Both the position numbers and the translations under genes were made by a program. A stretch of DNA of 64,000 nt from Kingdonia uniflora. Lineage: Eukaryota > Streptophyta > Magnoliopsida > Ranunculales > Circaeasteraceae. How positions within the stretch are numbered: the stretch's first letter is position 1; the number at the start of each line of letters is the position of its first letter. The stretch is taken from assembly GCA_014058105.1 (NCBI GenBank), contig JACGCM010002238.1:1426001-1490000 (forward strand), read 5' to 3'. Positions 1-11,457 of the stretch are shown piece after piece. The notes beneath the pieces were generated by a model. That model did not search any database. It was not told the origin of the DNA and was given only the letters and a program-made list of their open reading frames with translations.

Positions 1-1
1 G

Positions 2-229
2 TTGTTTCAAGAAGCTCAAGAAATTCTTGATGTGCCAAGCAAACACTTATGCCAGTACCATAATGTTCATAGCCATGAGACTGACAACTGTTACTCTCTG
101 ATACGCATCTTTCACCGCATTCTCCTCGGAGGAAGACTCCATGAGTACGTAGCTGATGTCCAGAAGTTTCTTGAAGAAGAAACAAAAAGGAAGGAAGTCG
201 AACAAGAGAAAGTCCCAGGTCAAGCTTGA
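2..229 (+). pseudogene. Element A gag, C-terminal fragment
   Basis: A 75-residue open stretch ends in a lysine/glutamate-rich tail. It holds a run reading CQYHNVHSHETDNCYSL, the Cys-x-x-His...His-x4-Cys zinc-knuckle-like signature found at the gag/protease boundary of Tat-type elements. The same segment recurs in element B around 20110-20175 (minus strand), which confirms homology. The protein start lies outside the window. Confidence 0.75.
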
Positions 230-339
230 CATCTTTACATGATTGAGATTGAAAAAACAAGAAGCGAAAGAAAGATGACAGAATCACATCTTGCTGCAAA
301 AGGACATTATTAGAAAAGTCTAAAAAATTTCTACCCAAC

Positions 340-855
340 TTCAGGAAAGCCAGACGTCCATATCACATTTCCTTCGAAGACTGTGATACCAGCCATGCCA
401 AATACCCTCATAACGACCTACTGGTCATAATACTCAAAGTAGGACAAGACTACTTACACACACTTCTTATCGATACGGGAAGTGCAGCGGACGTATTATT
501 CAAAAGAGCAATTAATGTTTTAGGCCTCAAAGATTTGGTTAAAGCTTTGACAACAACTATTATAGGATTCAACGGTTTCAATGGATCAACCTTGGGTAAA
601 ATCGCACTGCCTGTTCAACCAGGACCAGAAACAACCTTCATCAAATTCATTGTCATTGATGCCGAATCAAAATATTTAGGAATCTTAAGAATGAATTGGC
701 TCCATTCTATTAAGGCAGTACCATCGACATATCATCCGGCCTTACATTTTCTAATAGATCACAGTGTTTATAAAATCAAAGGGAGTCAAGCTGTAGTGCG
801 AATGTGCAAAAATGCCACCACAAACTCATACACAACAAAACTTCTAAAGGCATAG
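340..855 (+). pseudogene. Element A aspartic protease
   Basis: The retropepsin segment reads LLIDTGSAADVLF, with the catalytic Asp-Thr-Gly at 472-480. It is followed by a conserved block ending in a YHPALHF-like motif near 730-750. This is the only one of the three Tat proteases here that keeps DTG; element B has DTR and element C has DTA. A frameshift around 350 and a stop at 855 separate it from gag and RT. It would cleave the Gag-Pol polyprotein in an intact element. Confidence 0.8.
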
Positions 856-984
856 CTATTACAGAAGGGGCCACCTCCAACGATCGAGCAACACGACACT
901 GAAGCAGTTGAATCTATAGAGCTCGATGGACCATGAAGAAATACTTTTATTAGCTTTAAATTATCATCAGAAGAGAAAGAAGCC

Positions 985-2395
985 ATGATGCAACTCTTAA
1001 AGAAAAACGTCGATATCTTTGCATGGTCTTTCCAAGAGATGTCAGGCATCGATCCATCAATTGCATGCCACAAGCTTAACCTCCTTCCATACATTAAGGC
1101 AATCGTACAGAAGCATCGCAATTTAACCCCTCCCACCGTCTTAGAGAAGCAGTCAACTAAGAGATGGACAAACTACTTCGCGTCGGGTTTATTCAAGAAG
1201 CCAAATATCCAAAATGGGTATCGAATATCGTGGTTGTCCCAAAGAAGAATCGTGGTTGTCCCAAACAAAACAAATTCACACCAAAAAATAATTTTCCCCT
1301 TCCTCTGATTCCTCATCTCCTCGACTCCGTAGCAGGGCATGAACTTCTTTCGATGATGAATGTAGCTTCAGGATATAATCAAGTTCCTCTTGTCGAGGAA
1401 GACCAAGAGAAGACAATATTCGTTACGAAAAGAGGTCTCTACTATTACACAGTTATGCCTTTCGGATTAAAAAATGTAGGAGCCACTTACCAACGACTAG
1501 TCACCTAAATGTTTAAAGACCACTTAGGAAAAATCATGGAAGTATATATCGTCGATATGATATGCAAAAGCTTAAACAAGAGGATCCTTGCGGCAATCTA
1601 CAAACCATCTTCAACATCCTTCGTACTTACCAAATAAAACTAAACCTAAAAAAATATCAATTTGGTGTTGTATCTTGGAAGTTTTTGGGACATCTGGTTA
1701 GTAAGAGGGGCATAAAAATAGACCCAACACAAATCAAAGCACTCATGGAAATGCCATCACTACGAACCTAAAAAGATATAGAAAAGCTTGCTGACATGAT
1801 TGCAGCTCTTCACAGGTTCATCTCAAAGTCATCTGATCGATGTAAACTCCTTTACCTCATTTTTCGTGGGAATCTAACTCCAACGTCCAAGAAACAATCC
1901 AAAGAAATAATATGGACCCCAAACTTTGAATTGGCTTTCCAAGATCTCAAAAGATACTTGGGGTGTCCTCCTATAATGAGTACCCCCATTGATGGCGAAG
2001 TACTGACGATGTACCTATCGATAACAGAAGACTCAATCAGTTCCGTTCTTATTCGAGAAGACAGAGGAGTGGAAAAACTAATCTACTTCATCAGCAAAAC
2101 TCTCATGCCTGCGGAAAAAAGATATACAACAACCGAAAAGAAGCTGCTAGCCTTGGTTTACAATTCTTAAAAACTTCGACCATATTTCCAAGCACACCCA
2201 ATCAAAGTCATCACCAAATTCCCCCTAAAGCTAGTACTTTCCAAAAAGGAGAAGGCCCGAAGAGTACAATAATGGTCTATTTTCCTAGACGAATATGATA
2301 TCTCCTTTGAACTACAAATCTCAATCAAATGTCAAGCAGTAGCCAATTTCCTGGCAGACTTTCCTGTCGAAGACCCCGAATGGGAAGAACTCAAA
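985..2395 (+). pseudogene. Element A reverse transcriptase and RNase H
   Basis: RT blocks are spread over several frames: GFIQEAKYPKWVSNIVVVPKK near 1175-1250, the YTVMPFGLKN block near 1440-1480, then YIVDM near 1543-1557 where an active enzyme has Y-x-D-D. The loss of the catalytic Asp pair means no activity. RNase H follows (about 1950-2390), with the ISKTLMPAEKRYTTTEKKLLALV block and the linker ending FLADFPVEDPEW. Numerous in-frame stops are present. Confidence 0.85.
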
Positions 2396-2967
2396 GAAAT
2401 ACTCACTGATGACTCAATTGTAGAACCAGATGCCTGGTTCAAAAGTACAGGATGGAGACTCTTTACAGACGAATCTGCGGGACCAAGAGATCGGTGATTG
2501 GCATAGTTCTTGTTACACCATCCAATCACCAAATTAAAAATGCTATCAAACTTCAATTCTATGCAACAAATAATAAAACGGAGTACGAAGCTATCCTACA
2601 TGGCCTCGAACTCGCATTAGCATTCAGAGCAGAAGAAATAGTTATTTATGTAGATTTTTAACTAGTGGCCAACCACTACAACAAGACATTCAAAACATCT
2701 GGCAAAATGGTTGACTACACCGTGCTAGTCGAAGAAAAAATGAATAAATTCAAGACATCAATAATTTCTTATCTTCCAAGAGTCAAAAACCGTCATGCTG
2801 ATGCACTAGCGTATATCGCCGCAATGCTCGAAGACAATGAGAAGAGAACCTTAGAAATAGAGGTACTCAAACATTCTAGTCTTGATACAAGCTATTCCAT
2901 GCAAATTCAGGCTACCGAAGATAAAGATCCCGAAGATTGGAGACAGCCATTTCTTACATACTTTTAA
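2395..2967 (+). pseudogene. Element A second (archaeal-like) RNase H
   Basis: The segment contains LFTDES, a KTEYEAILHGLELAL block and, after a stop at 2659, a block ending YLPRVKNRHADALAYIA. That set (first Asp, Glu in TEYEA, D-A-L-A end) is the type-I archaeal-like RNase H found between the ordinary RNase H and the integrase in the Tat clade. It is expected to help process the RNA/DNA hybrid. Degraded by one stop and several substitutions. Confidence 0.8.
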
Positions 2968-3000
2968 CTCTAACATCTTCCCATAAAATAAGGAAAAATT

Positions 3001-4080
3001 TTGGTTCCTGTTAGCGAAATGTCCACGGTTCAAAGTCTAGGCTGGGATACTATACAAAATCACTGGGGGAGGACTGCTCATCAAATGTATTTTTCAATGA
3101 GAAGCCTACATCAAAATCAAGGAGCTTCACGAAGGAATTTGCACCACACACGTCTTAGGTCGATCACTGGCACAAAAAACATTTACACAAGGATTGCACT
3201 AGCCAAAGATGAGACAAGATTGTGAAGACTTTGTACAAAAATGCTATAAGTGCCAAATCCACGCTCAAGACATCAAAAGCCCAGCCCTCGATTTATATGT
3301 CAGTAATGTTCTATGGTCATTCAAAAGATGGGCAATCAACATCATTGGTCCATTCCACCCAACATCGGGCAATAGAAAGTTCATTCTTGTAGCCACAAAC
3401 TTCTTCACTAAATTGGTTGAAGCTGTACCACTTTGCTACACCGATGAAAATGAAGTAATGAGGTTCCTCTGAGAATACATCATCACTCGATTTGGCTGTC
3501 CACGAATGAAAAGATCCGATAATGGTAAACAATTCATCAGTAGCAAAGTCCTCAAGTTCTTCCACAAATACAAGATCCAACTGATAACTTTGACACCCTA
3601 TTATCCATAAGGTAATGGCCAAGCAGAAGCTATAGACAAAAGCATCAAGTCAGGGCTAAGCAAGCGCCTCGATGAAAAGAAAGGAAGATGGGTAGAAGAG
3701 CTCCTCAGTATTTTGCAGGCATATAGAACAACTCCTAGAATATATATAGGTTGTAAACCATTTATGAAGGCTTTTGGTACCGAGGCTATTATTCCTTCAG
3801 ACCTCGATCTCCGAACTGCAAGAAGAAAAGTCACAGATGAAGAAACTAAATTTGGACTTCCATGTAATCTCAATTGGATAAAAAAAAACTCAAGATCAAG
3901 CAATCGCACACTTGGGCTGATACCACGACACTCTGTGAAATGCTTACAACAAGAAAGTAAGAATACGAGGATTTGGCATCGGCGACCTTGTACTTCGACG
4001 AATTCAAGATAGTACTCGACCTAAAAACTCTAGCAAATTATCAAAAAATTGGGAATGACCTTATATCTTTAACGACGAAG
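3001..4080 (+). pseudogene. Element A integrase
   Basis: The zinc-binding region ends CYKCQIHA near 3240. The core includes a WAINIIGPF block (the first catalytic Asp appears as Asn), RSDNGKQF near 3510 and GNGQAEAIDKS near 3612-3645, which keeps the last catalytic Glu. A stop at 3472 and another near 3608 break it. The C-terminal part reads through GIGDLVLRRIQ near 3975-4010 and stops; the usual 3' end of pol is eroded and the antisense ORF begins at once. Confidence 0.8.
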
Positions 4081-4129
4081 AAATTGGCCTTCATACGCTT
4101 GAAAGAGTCAATATTGATTTGATCAACTT

Positions 4130-4435
4130 CTATTTTGACTTCGTCAAGGACCTTGGCATGCTCCGCCTCCATCTACCTATGGGCAGATAAGATCTGTTCC
4201 TAAATATCTTCTTCAAAATCGGTCATCTGAAAGGCCAATGCCTTCTCTATCTCATCAGCCAGGTGAGCCTTTATCTGTTCGACCTCTTTCCTCTTCTCCA
4301 TCTCCGAGGCCTGCTTCGCCTCGCGTATGGCCACCTCCTTCTCTTTCACAACTCCCAGCTTCAGCTTCTCCTCCAATCTTTATTTCTCCTAGACTAGCTC
4401 ATCATTCTCCTTAATAAGCTCCTTCTCGATATTTT
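4130..4435 (-). pseudogene. Element A antisense ORF, C-terminal coiled coil
   Basis: Read on the minus strand the segment is rich in Glu, Lys, Ala and Leu (for example EEKLKLGVVKEKEVAIREAK), a predicted coiled coil interrupted by a few stops. It continues the antisense ORF whose N-terminal part lies at 11983-13702; the two are separated only by the CACTA insertion. Removing CACTA and one TTT target copy joins them in frame (…LLAYK-N-IEKELIKEN…). The function of these ORFs is unknown. Confidence 0.75.
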
Positions 4436-4800
4436 CACTACTAGAATAAGAGTCAATGGCCACTGCTCTGGCCGTGGCTAATACCATTCTCCATGGGTAC
4501 ACTCGTACTCAGGGTCGTGTCAACTGGTGGTGTGGCTAATGCTCAAGCACGAACTTGACGGTGGCTAATGAATCAGATATAGCCACAGGTATACCGTGGC
4601 TATTTCCTGGCTATTGGATACATTATAAACCGTGGCAAATGGCCCCATTGGCTACGAAATTTCCCACGTAATGTCCCGTGGCTAATACCTGTTAATCACC
4701 ACCATAATATTTGTGGGTAATGCTTGTTAATTACAACGGTTTCATCTGTGGCTAATACTCGTTATTTTCTACAAAACTAGCCGTGGCTAGTCATTTTACA
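4436..4800. repeat. CACTA left subterminal repeat zone
   Basis: At least seven variants of a CCGTGGCTAAT core occur within about 330 bases next to the left terminus (for example near 4472, 4528, 4593, 4633, 4678, 4732, 4784). In En/Spm elements such subterminal repeats bind the TNPA-type protein and are needed for transposition. Confidence 0.8.
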
Positions 4801-4809
4801 AAAAAGAGA

Positions 4810-4810
<1 letters not shown>

Positions 4811-4849
<39 letters not shown>

Positions 4850-4858
4850 CACATTTGT
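4811..4858. repeat. (TA)n microsatellite
   Basis: About 24 uninterrupted TA units between the subterminal zone and the NRPB2 fragment. A second TA tract of about 20 units lies at 5147-5186 inside the intron before the last NRPB2 exon. Confidence 0.95.
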
Positions 4859-5001
4859 ACAGTCATTACAATCACTCGAAACCTTTTAAAAAGCCCTTTC
4901 CAAATACACCATGCAATCCATGTTCGCTTTGAGAACTTAAAAATGAAACTAGTCCAGTTGGTAAGTGATACACCAAAATTCCCAAGGATTGAGAATAAAA
5001 C

Positions 5002-5143
5002 CTCTCGCCTCAGCTGCTTCAAGGTCTTCACCAAAAGATCACGACTGCGATGAATGCCAACCCAGCAACCATTGACAAAAAATTTGATAGCTTGATCAAT
5101 AACTACAGGGGAAATTTCCTAGATGGAAAATGAAAGAATGTTG

Positions 5144-5189
<46 letters not shown>

Positions 5190-5511
5190 AAGAACAAGAA
5201 ATAATTAAATCAGTATGCATATATCTTTGAAGAAAGTACCTCAAAATTTTCAGTACTCCACTCTTCTAACAATTCCAAAATTGGATTTGCTGTTGATCCT
5301 ACTGTGAATTATGCAGCTGACGAGGTTTTGCTAATTTCCCTACTCGAAGAGAAAAAAGAAAAAAAGTAAAATAGGGCACTGAATGTGCAAAACAGAACTT
5401 ACTGAAACAAGATATCATGTGAGTAGAAGAGATTTTACCTTCACGGCCTATGGGTGAGTTTAACCTTCTCAAGTGGGACATAGGAGATGCATATATTAAG
5501 CGATTCAACAC
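5002..5511 (-). pseudogene. NRPB2: Captured fragment of RNA polymerase II second-largest subunit gene
   Basis: Three exon blocks with introns are preserved on the minus strand. Exon 5439-5511 encodes [19 protein letters not shown] and GREG. Exon 5240-5339 encodes [12 protein letters not shown] then [20 protein letters not shown]. Exon 5002-5118 encodes ISPVVIDQAIKFFVNGCWVG and then a block ending TLKQLRRE. These match the Pol II-type RPB2 sequence rather than Pol I, III or IV/V. All junctions are GT..AG. Compared with the known protein, about 28 residues (the WGMMCPAETPEG region) are missing at about 5301, an internal deletion. It is a gene fragment inside CACTA and cannot encode a working subunit. 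Confidence 0.9.
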
Positions 5512-5564
5512 CTATCAAATGGTAAAAATATCACATGATTCACATTACAACAATAACCATTGTA

Positions 5565-8500
5565 GCATGCGGGTATAGAAGGAAGGTGTGCATGTTGTGG
5601 AGGGTGTTGTAGTTTCTGCCTCTTTGCCATTTCTTCATGCTGACGCTGTTGTTGACGCTGCGTTTTCTTTATCTGGAACTCGTGAGACGATTCATAATTT
5701 GGTAAGCTGTGGTGTAAAGCTATATTGTAGAATCAACAATTGTTAAAAATCGAAAAAAAAGTGATTTAAACATCTCAAAAGAGATCAAGATTCAAATCTC
5801 ATATGATTGTCATTGAGATCATGAGATGTGTCATGAATGTCCATCTCGATGACACTACCACGGATAGGGCCCAAATTTTTGCATCTTAATCTCTCACAAA
5901 AGGTCAAAAGTTGAACCTACATATTAAAAATGCCATAAGCCGGACTCAAAAGAATACATAGAACCATTTAATAGTATAGATCATACCTCTTGGGGTCATA
6001 AGGCAGGGGGTCATCCCAGAAGTACTCTGCATAAAGTGCGACCTTTGCAGATATTCTCTAAAGATAGGGCACAAAAACAAAAAAAAGAAAACATAAATTT
6101 ATGCAGAATGAGTAACAGGGAAACCAGCGAATACCAGTACTACAAAATTACAACTATGATATAGAAGGACAGAAAATCCTAGGAATGTCTTAAAGTGCAA
6201 CAACCTAGCTTGCATAGGAATAAAGTGAATATAATGTTCACTTGGAACTTGGAAGACTAGAACTTTTGGACAAAAGCATAAAATTATGAAAAAAGAACGG
6301 GTAGAGAATGGTTTTATGATTTTAATGCCTAAAAGAAACATGAATGCAAAATACAAAATAGTTTTAGTAATTCTAACATGACATTAACTCTTGAGATAAA
6401 GAATTTGACCCTAGTTGTGTCTGGCCTTTAATGGAAAATGACTAAAAAACAAAGAAGCTATATATACGAAATTAAATTTATTGATGAAGACATCGAATAC
6501 CAGTGATACCAACCTGCAATAATCCCCTGTTAAGCTAATTCAAAAATGCACCTTAGATCCTTTGTTACAGCATCATCCACAGTTCTCGAGGAATTTGAAG
6601 GACAAACGTTGGCCTGACCGTGAAACCATTATTGCTTGGTTTTCTATCTGCACATGACTCGATTGGTGAATAAGAGTGTAATTCTTCGGAGATGAAGGTT
6701 TCAGTTGGGAGTAGAAAGAATCAGAAAGGTTGGAGGCGGCCGTAACTTAGCATCACGCTAAAGTGACTACGACTGACATGGACCAACTTAAAATCAAGCT
6801 AGACACGTGCGGCACTCGAGACACCTGTCCCAAGTAAGCCTAATTACTCTTCTCTATCACATAATCTCAACGCATCACATAATCTCAACGCATCACAAAC
6901 ACTGAACAAAGGGTCTTTGAAGGCATCATTTCATTCAAATATCAACAACTATTACAAAGCACTATTACAAGCTTAAATTCCTTCTTGGGTGTATCGGAGA
7001 CTAGTCCTCTACATATATATGAAATTGGAAAACAGCTAAGTTCTAAAAGGAAACATCAAAAGTGGAGACGAAGCGTACTCCCCCATTTTCCTAAGCTAAC
7101 CTTTACAAAAATAAATGAAAATTTGTACAATGCTCTTTTACAACCTAAGGTACCTATATACAAAGCCTGGGCGTCACAACGACGTTGAATTCAAGTATAG
7201 TTTCCAAAAAAGAAGACCTCTGGCATAACAATATATGCCAGTCTCCAACTCACCAGGTTCTTTTTATTATATTCCTTCTCAAATTCCTGCCTTCAAAGAA
7301 ATACATACTCATTCAAATAAGATGTCAGAGGATAAAGTGAAGCATGAATGGTTGCATTCCTGACAAGGATTCATCCTTCCATCTCTAAGAGAAATGCCAT
7401 AGCCTTGTTGAATGTGAATACCATAAAAACTCAGCAAGAATATTTGATTAGGCTATGCACTGGATTACTCTACAATGCATAGGGTGACGTTATGACCGGT
7501 AGTATTTTTTTCATTTAACATTTAATTTAATAAATAATTAGCTTCTTTGATATCAAATAATTTTCCATTAAATGGCCAAATCTTTGTGATCTGATAAAGA
7601 TAACAATATAAAAATTATTCACAGCTGTGATTCTTAGCCAATCCTAGCTTAAATTTCATGTTCCGATGTGGTTTTGAAAGCATCTTTTATTTTTTAATGC
7701 AAAAGCCTTAATTAAAGTAACATTAACATAGAAAATGTGTTGCTATTTACATACTCCGCATGGAGATATAATTGCATTAGGAGTTGGAAATATTGGCTTG
7801 AAATATTCAACTGAGGATTAAATTCTTAGGCCTAATATACAACGCAAGTGCATAAGAAGCCATATATGAGTGTGTTGGGAAGTATCGAATGGAGCTTTTG
7901 CCTACAAAACCCCACTGAAATACCTATTAAAGGCCAATGACTGCACGCATGGCTTATTGTACGGATCTGAATTGGACGCTATATCTCTTTATGAGGCTTA
8001 TGCATGCATATGCAACCAATTAACAAAGTCTATCTATTCAATAAAGTGTCCTTAACATCCATTATCACAGTAATGTCCACAACAGCAAGAACGTGCAAGG
8101 ACAAATATGGTTAAAGTCCTGGATTTGTCCCGTACTAATTATATGTTACTTGAGAAAGTAGAGCTCATCAATATGTTTTGGCCCAAAATCAAAAATTCCA
8201 AATTACTTGTATCCATTGGATGGTTGTTCATTAAAAAGAGGGCCGATACGAATGTGTTATGCATTTAAATCTTTTTATTTTTCGTTTTTGCTAGTCTATG
8301 TTATGAAATCTACTTGGTCAACAAATACTAAACTAGAAGTAGTGTATATTAAACCACCAATAATAAGGCACAAAGATATTTAATCCCATCAACGTAACAA
8401 ACACATTGAGTCTTATAAACATAATAAAGAAACTATGTCTATTTCACAAATGAGATACCTGAGATGGATCAATGGTCTGCATTTTATCCAACAACTCCAA

Positions 8501-8784
8501 AGCATGGCGGTCAAAACTGTGATGCAAAACATAAGTGGTCATCAAACTAACCAGGCACAAAGAATATGTATCCATTCAATGTCATGTCCATAAAGCCGTG
8601 CCTACAAACAATTGCTTGGGGAAAGAAGGGAATGGACTACTCACTGTTTGAAAAACTCCCACACGCGCCTTTTCAGTGGCCTTGTTGGCTTGAAATTATT
8701 ATACCAAGGTATCCTGGAAACCCCAGGTCAGTTCTTCTAATTAGGAGTTCCACATAGCTCAAATATCTTGTTCAATTGCCCTTG
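5565..8784 (-). pseudogene. CDKC: Captured fragment of cyclin-dependent kinase C gene
   Basis: Four exons of the C-terminal half are recognisable on the minus strand: 8645-8784 (QLNKIFELCGTPN… then PWYNNFKPTRPLKRRV), 8459-8516 (FDRHALELLDKMQTIDPSQ), 5987-6057 (RISAKVALYAEYFWDDPLPYDP) and about 5565-5706 (LPNYESSHEFQIKK…EEMAKRQKLQHPPQHA). They join in phase through GT..AG introns, e.g. K-H at the first junction. CDKC with cyclin T phosphorylates the Pol II C-terminal domain. Here the kinase N-lobe and active site are absent, exon 8645-8784 has two stops, and the last exon runs into the NRPB2 fragment. A 2.4-kb intron-like stretch separates exons two and three. Confidence 0.88.
6058..8458. other. 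CACTA interior without an assigned gene
   Basis: AT-rich sequence between two CDKC exons. Short exon-like open stretches occur on the minus strand (about 6540-6760, 7300-7450), but none matches a family I recognise. It may be a CDKC intron enlarged by other insertions or by further captured fragments. No tRNA or transposase signature is seen. Confidence 0.5.
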
Positions 8785-9620
8785 CTACATTAATAATAAT
8801 TAAAAAAATGTACCAAATCAAAATAGACCGAAAGTAAGCAGCCCAAGAGCCGAGAAATACTGCAAAATAGAACCTAACATATGTAAAAAAAAAAAAAAAA
8901 AACTCTAAGCCGCTTGAAACTAATTTCGTGCAGTTGGCCAGTGTCAAAAGACTTTTTCATGGGGATCAGGTGCATGTCCTCCCCTTGTACTGTTTAAGAT
9001 CCATCAATAAATTACTATTTCCCAAAAAAAAAAAAAAAAAAAAAAAATTGGAGTCATCCGAAACAGGTAAATTTATTTTACCAGGAACATATTAAGGAAC
9101 ATTGTTCAATTGTCTCATGAGACATAACCCTTTTCAAAGTAGTCATAGCTACAATCCAGACTTACCTTGTTGAAGTTGACCTTGTTGTTTATTTGTAAAG
9201 GAACGTCAGTTGGAGTTTGTGAAAACCTGAAATGAAAAACTTAAGACTTGGCGCTTACATAACATTTGGAGTAAACACAAGAAATTAGATTGACTGAAGC
9301 AAAAGTTATAAGAAGAGCTTGGAAAGAAATATTGCCGACCTGATTTCCATTGAGTTCCTTTTACTTTCCTCTGCTGGGAAGGGAATACATGCACGAAAAC
9401 TAGCAAAATAAGCCACATAAGAGCCACCACTGCCAAAGTTCGAATATGTACAACATAAGAGCCACATAAGAGTAAATATGTCCTGAAATCCCATTGATAC
9501 AACAAGTACAACATTGGATTACAAAACAAGTACAACAAGTAAAACCATAAAATACCACACAGGTAATTAAGTCCATGAACTCAAATTCTGAACTTTTAAC
9601 TCGAATTACAAAATAAGTAC
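8785..9620. other. CACTA interior between CDKC and CSLE fragments
   Basis: The stretch contains two long A tracts (about 8886-8901 and 9025-9047). A clean exon-like block on the minus strand lies at 9183-9226, bounded by TTTCAG and GTAAGT and reading QTPTDVPLQINNKVNFNK. Another open stretch covers 9306-9494. I recognise neither; they could be further captured exons. Confidence 0.45.
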
Positions 9621-9957
9621 CTGAAAAATTGTTTGATGATCGCCTTTTCTAACACTAGAGCTCCATTCAGAGAATCTTTTATGTGATTTCCTTAGTTTTT
9701 TAGAAATCCTACCACGTTTGACTTCTTCTTCGATCCTTTGTTTCATTTCTTCATATAGTTTTTGAAAAAAAACATTCAAAGAATGACATAATTGTGTACT
9801 AGTATATTTTTTTTAGGTTGAATAACACATACCTTCATGGCTAGCCATTGACAGTCATTACGGGGTTCAGATTTCTCGGCAAAATAAACTTCTGGCGCTC
9901 TAGGCTCCATCTTGAATTTCTTGCAAAATGGTAACCAATGTGTCGCGAAACGAGAAG
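9621..9957 (-). pseudogene. Captured fragment of cellulose synthase-like E gene
   Basis: Exon 9833-9957 reads FATHWLPFCKKFKMEPRAPE then VYFAEKSEP. Exon 9621-9764 reads KLYEEMKQRIEEEVKRGRIS and then HKRFSEWSSSVRKGDHQTIFQ in two parts. The FCKKFKxEPRxPExYF block is the hallmark of the plant cellulose synthase superfamily. The following KLYEEMKxRIE…GRIS and DHxTI blocks fit the CSLE/CSLG branch better than CESA. The acceptor of the second exon appears mutated (TTTCAA instead of TTTCAG). The catalytic D,D,D,QxxRW core is not present, so this is a non-functional fragment of a membrane glycosyltransferase gene. Confidence 0.8.
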
Positions 9958-10653
9958 CTTATAAGAGAGCGTAAAAAGGATATGAGTCCATGGTTAATTA
10001 TGATATAAAATGACTCAAAACAGATAAGGTATCCCAAATTTTATCTTTGGTGCAAGTAATCATTACCTTCAAAATGAAATCTAGTTGAAGTGTCCCCTCT
10101 AGTCCTTTAATGAAAACGGCTTGTTATTACACAGTGTCAAATCAGCTAATGAGATACTTAAGTATATACTATGGTTGTTTTAAGAATTGTTACCTTCATG
10201 TAAGTGTCAAAATCTTCCAGCTTGCTTCTCCCTTCTATTGACTTCCCTCATGATTGCTTCACATTGATGACGACTTAGTAAACTATCAAAGTTACTAGTA
10301 AGAGGTTAAGTTCATATGAAATATATATTTACCTATTCTGTTTCCAGACTCCCTGATAGTGCACTAAGAAGTTGACTGCATCTCAGATATGTGGGAGAAA
10401 GATTTCTGAGACTTGTTTACTTTCTACTAAATGTTAAATAGAATTTATCCTCCGCCTACCGCATATTGATATCCCAAAACTATAAACTAATAAGCTAACT
10501 GCTGAATTCACTCTTGAATTATATTCGATAAAACTTAATAGCGTACACTAATATTCTCTATCAAGTAACACGAAATAAAATCGAAAATACAATACAAACA
10601 AAACTTGCAACACTGATAAAAAGAAAATAGGGAAAAGGCAAGGATTAGGTTTT

Positions 10654-10863
10654 TTAACGAGTACAAATCAGGTCTTCGTTGATGAAGTGACATTCTAAAT
10701 TTTCATCCCAACCATCGTATAAGTTCTTCTCCTTTACTACATCTCCGACATTAATGTGGCGAAGGTGAGCTGCATCCGCAAGCAGAGACGACATGGTGGT
10801 TTTCCCCGTTCCTGGAGTACCAGTCACTAAAATGTTCGGTTTTGTTCTGTGATTTTGCGCCAT
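10654..10863 (-). pseudogene. AK6: Captured 5' exon of adenylate kinase 6 gene
   Basis: The 69-residue ORF begins [20 protein letters not shown], with the Walker A motif GTPGTGKT at residues 15-22. It goes on through [19 protein letters not shown] to INEDLI, the N-terminal part of adenylate kinase isoenzyme 6 (Fap7/hCINAP family, about 175 residues, nucleotide kinase and 40S ribosome biogenesis factor). It stops four codons after the family's NEDL motif, so two thirds of the enzyme is missing. It lies within CACTA in the same orientation as the other captured fragments. The reading frame is intact from the start codon. Confidence 0.88.
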
Positions 10864-11457
10864 GTGTACTCAACTGCCAAGAGAAGATAAGTTTGGTTTC
10901 AGTAGTTGTAAGCTCTAAGTTAGTCACTACTTATCATCATTAGCGAAAATATACATTTCTACACTAAATCATCAGTATGAACACCCTATTAATAAAATTT
11001 CACTCGGCTATACAATTACTAACAAAATCACTAGGTAAATATCTAATTTTTTTTTATCATAAACCCCATTACTAAAATTTTATCTAACTTTTCTCACATA
11101 GTGAAATGTGTAACAAAAAGATCGATTTTTTTTATAATAATCTAATTTTCAACCAAAATATACAAACCCCAAACCTGAACAAGCATTCACTAAGTATCTA
11201 TGTAATCAACACAAAATATTGGTTCTTATCAAAATTAAAACCTTATCACCAGAGCCCCCCAAAAAAACACCAAATTCAATTTCAATGAATCCCAAAAAAA
11301 AAACTAATTTTACGAATTATTACAAGTTTTTAGAGTTTTTACCTTCAATTTGAGTTTCACCAGCATGAATTTTATCATAAATAAATACTACAATAAACCC
11401 TAACGATGAATTTGAAACCCTAATTGGAGTAACAACTAAATCTCTCAAAAATCGAAC

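Noticed and set aside
1..4080. Integrated plant pararetrovirus instead of a retrotransposon
   Set aside because: Integrase, dual RNase H, antisense ORF and LTRs are present; movement protein and coat features are absent.
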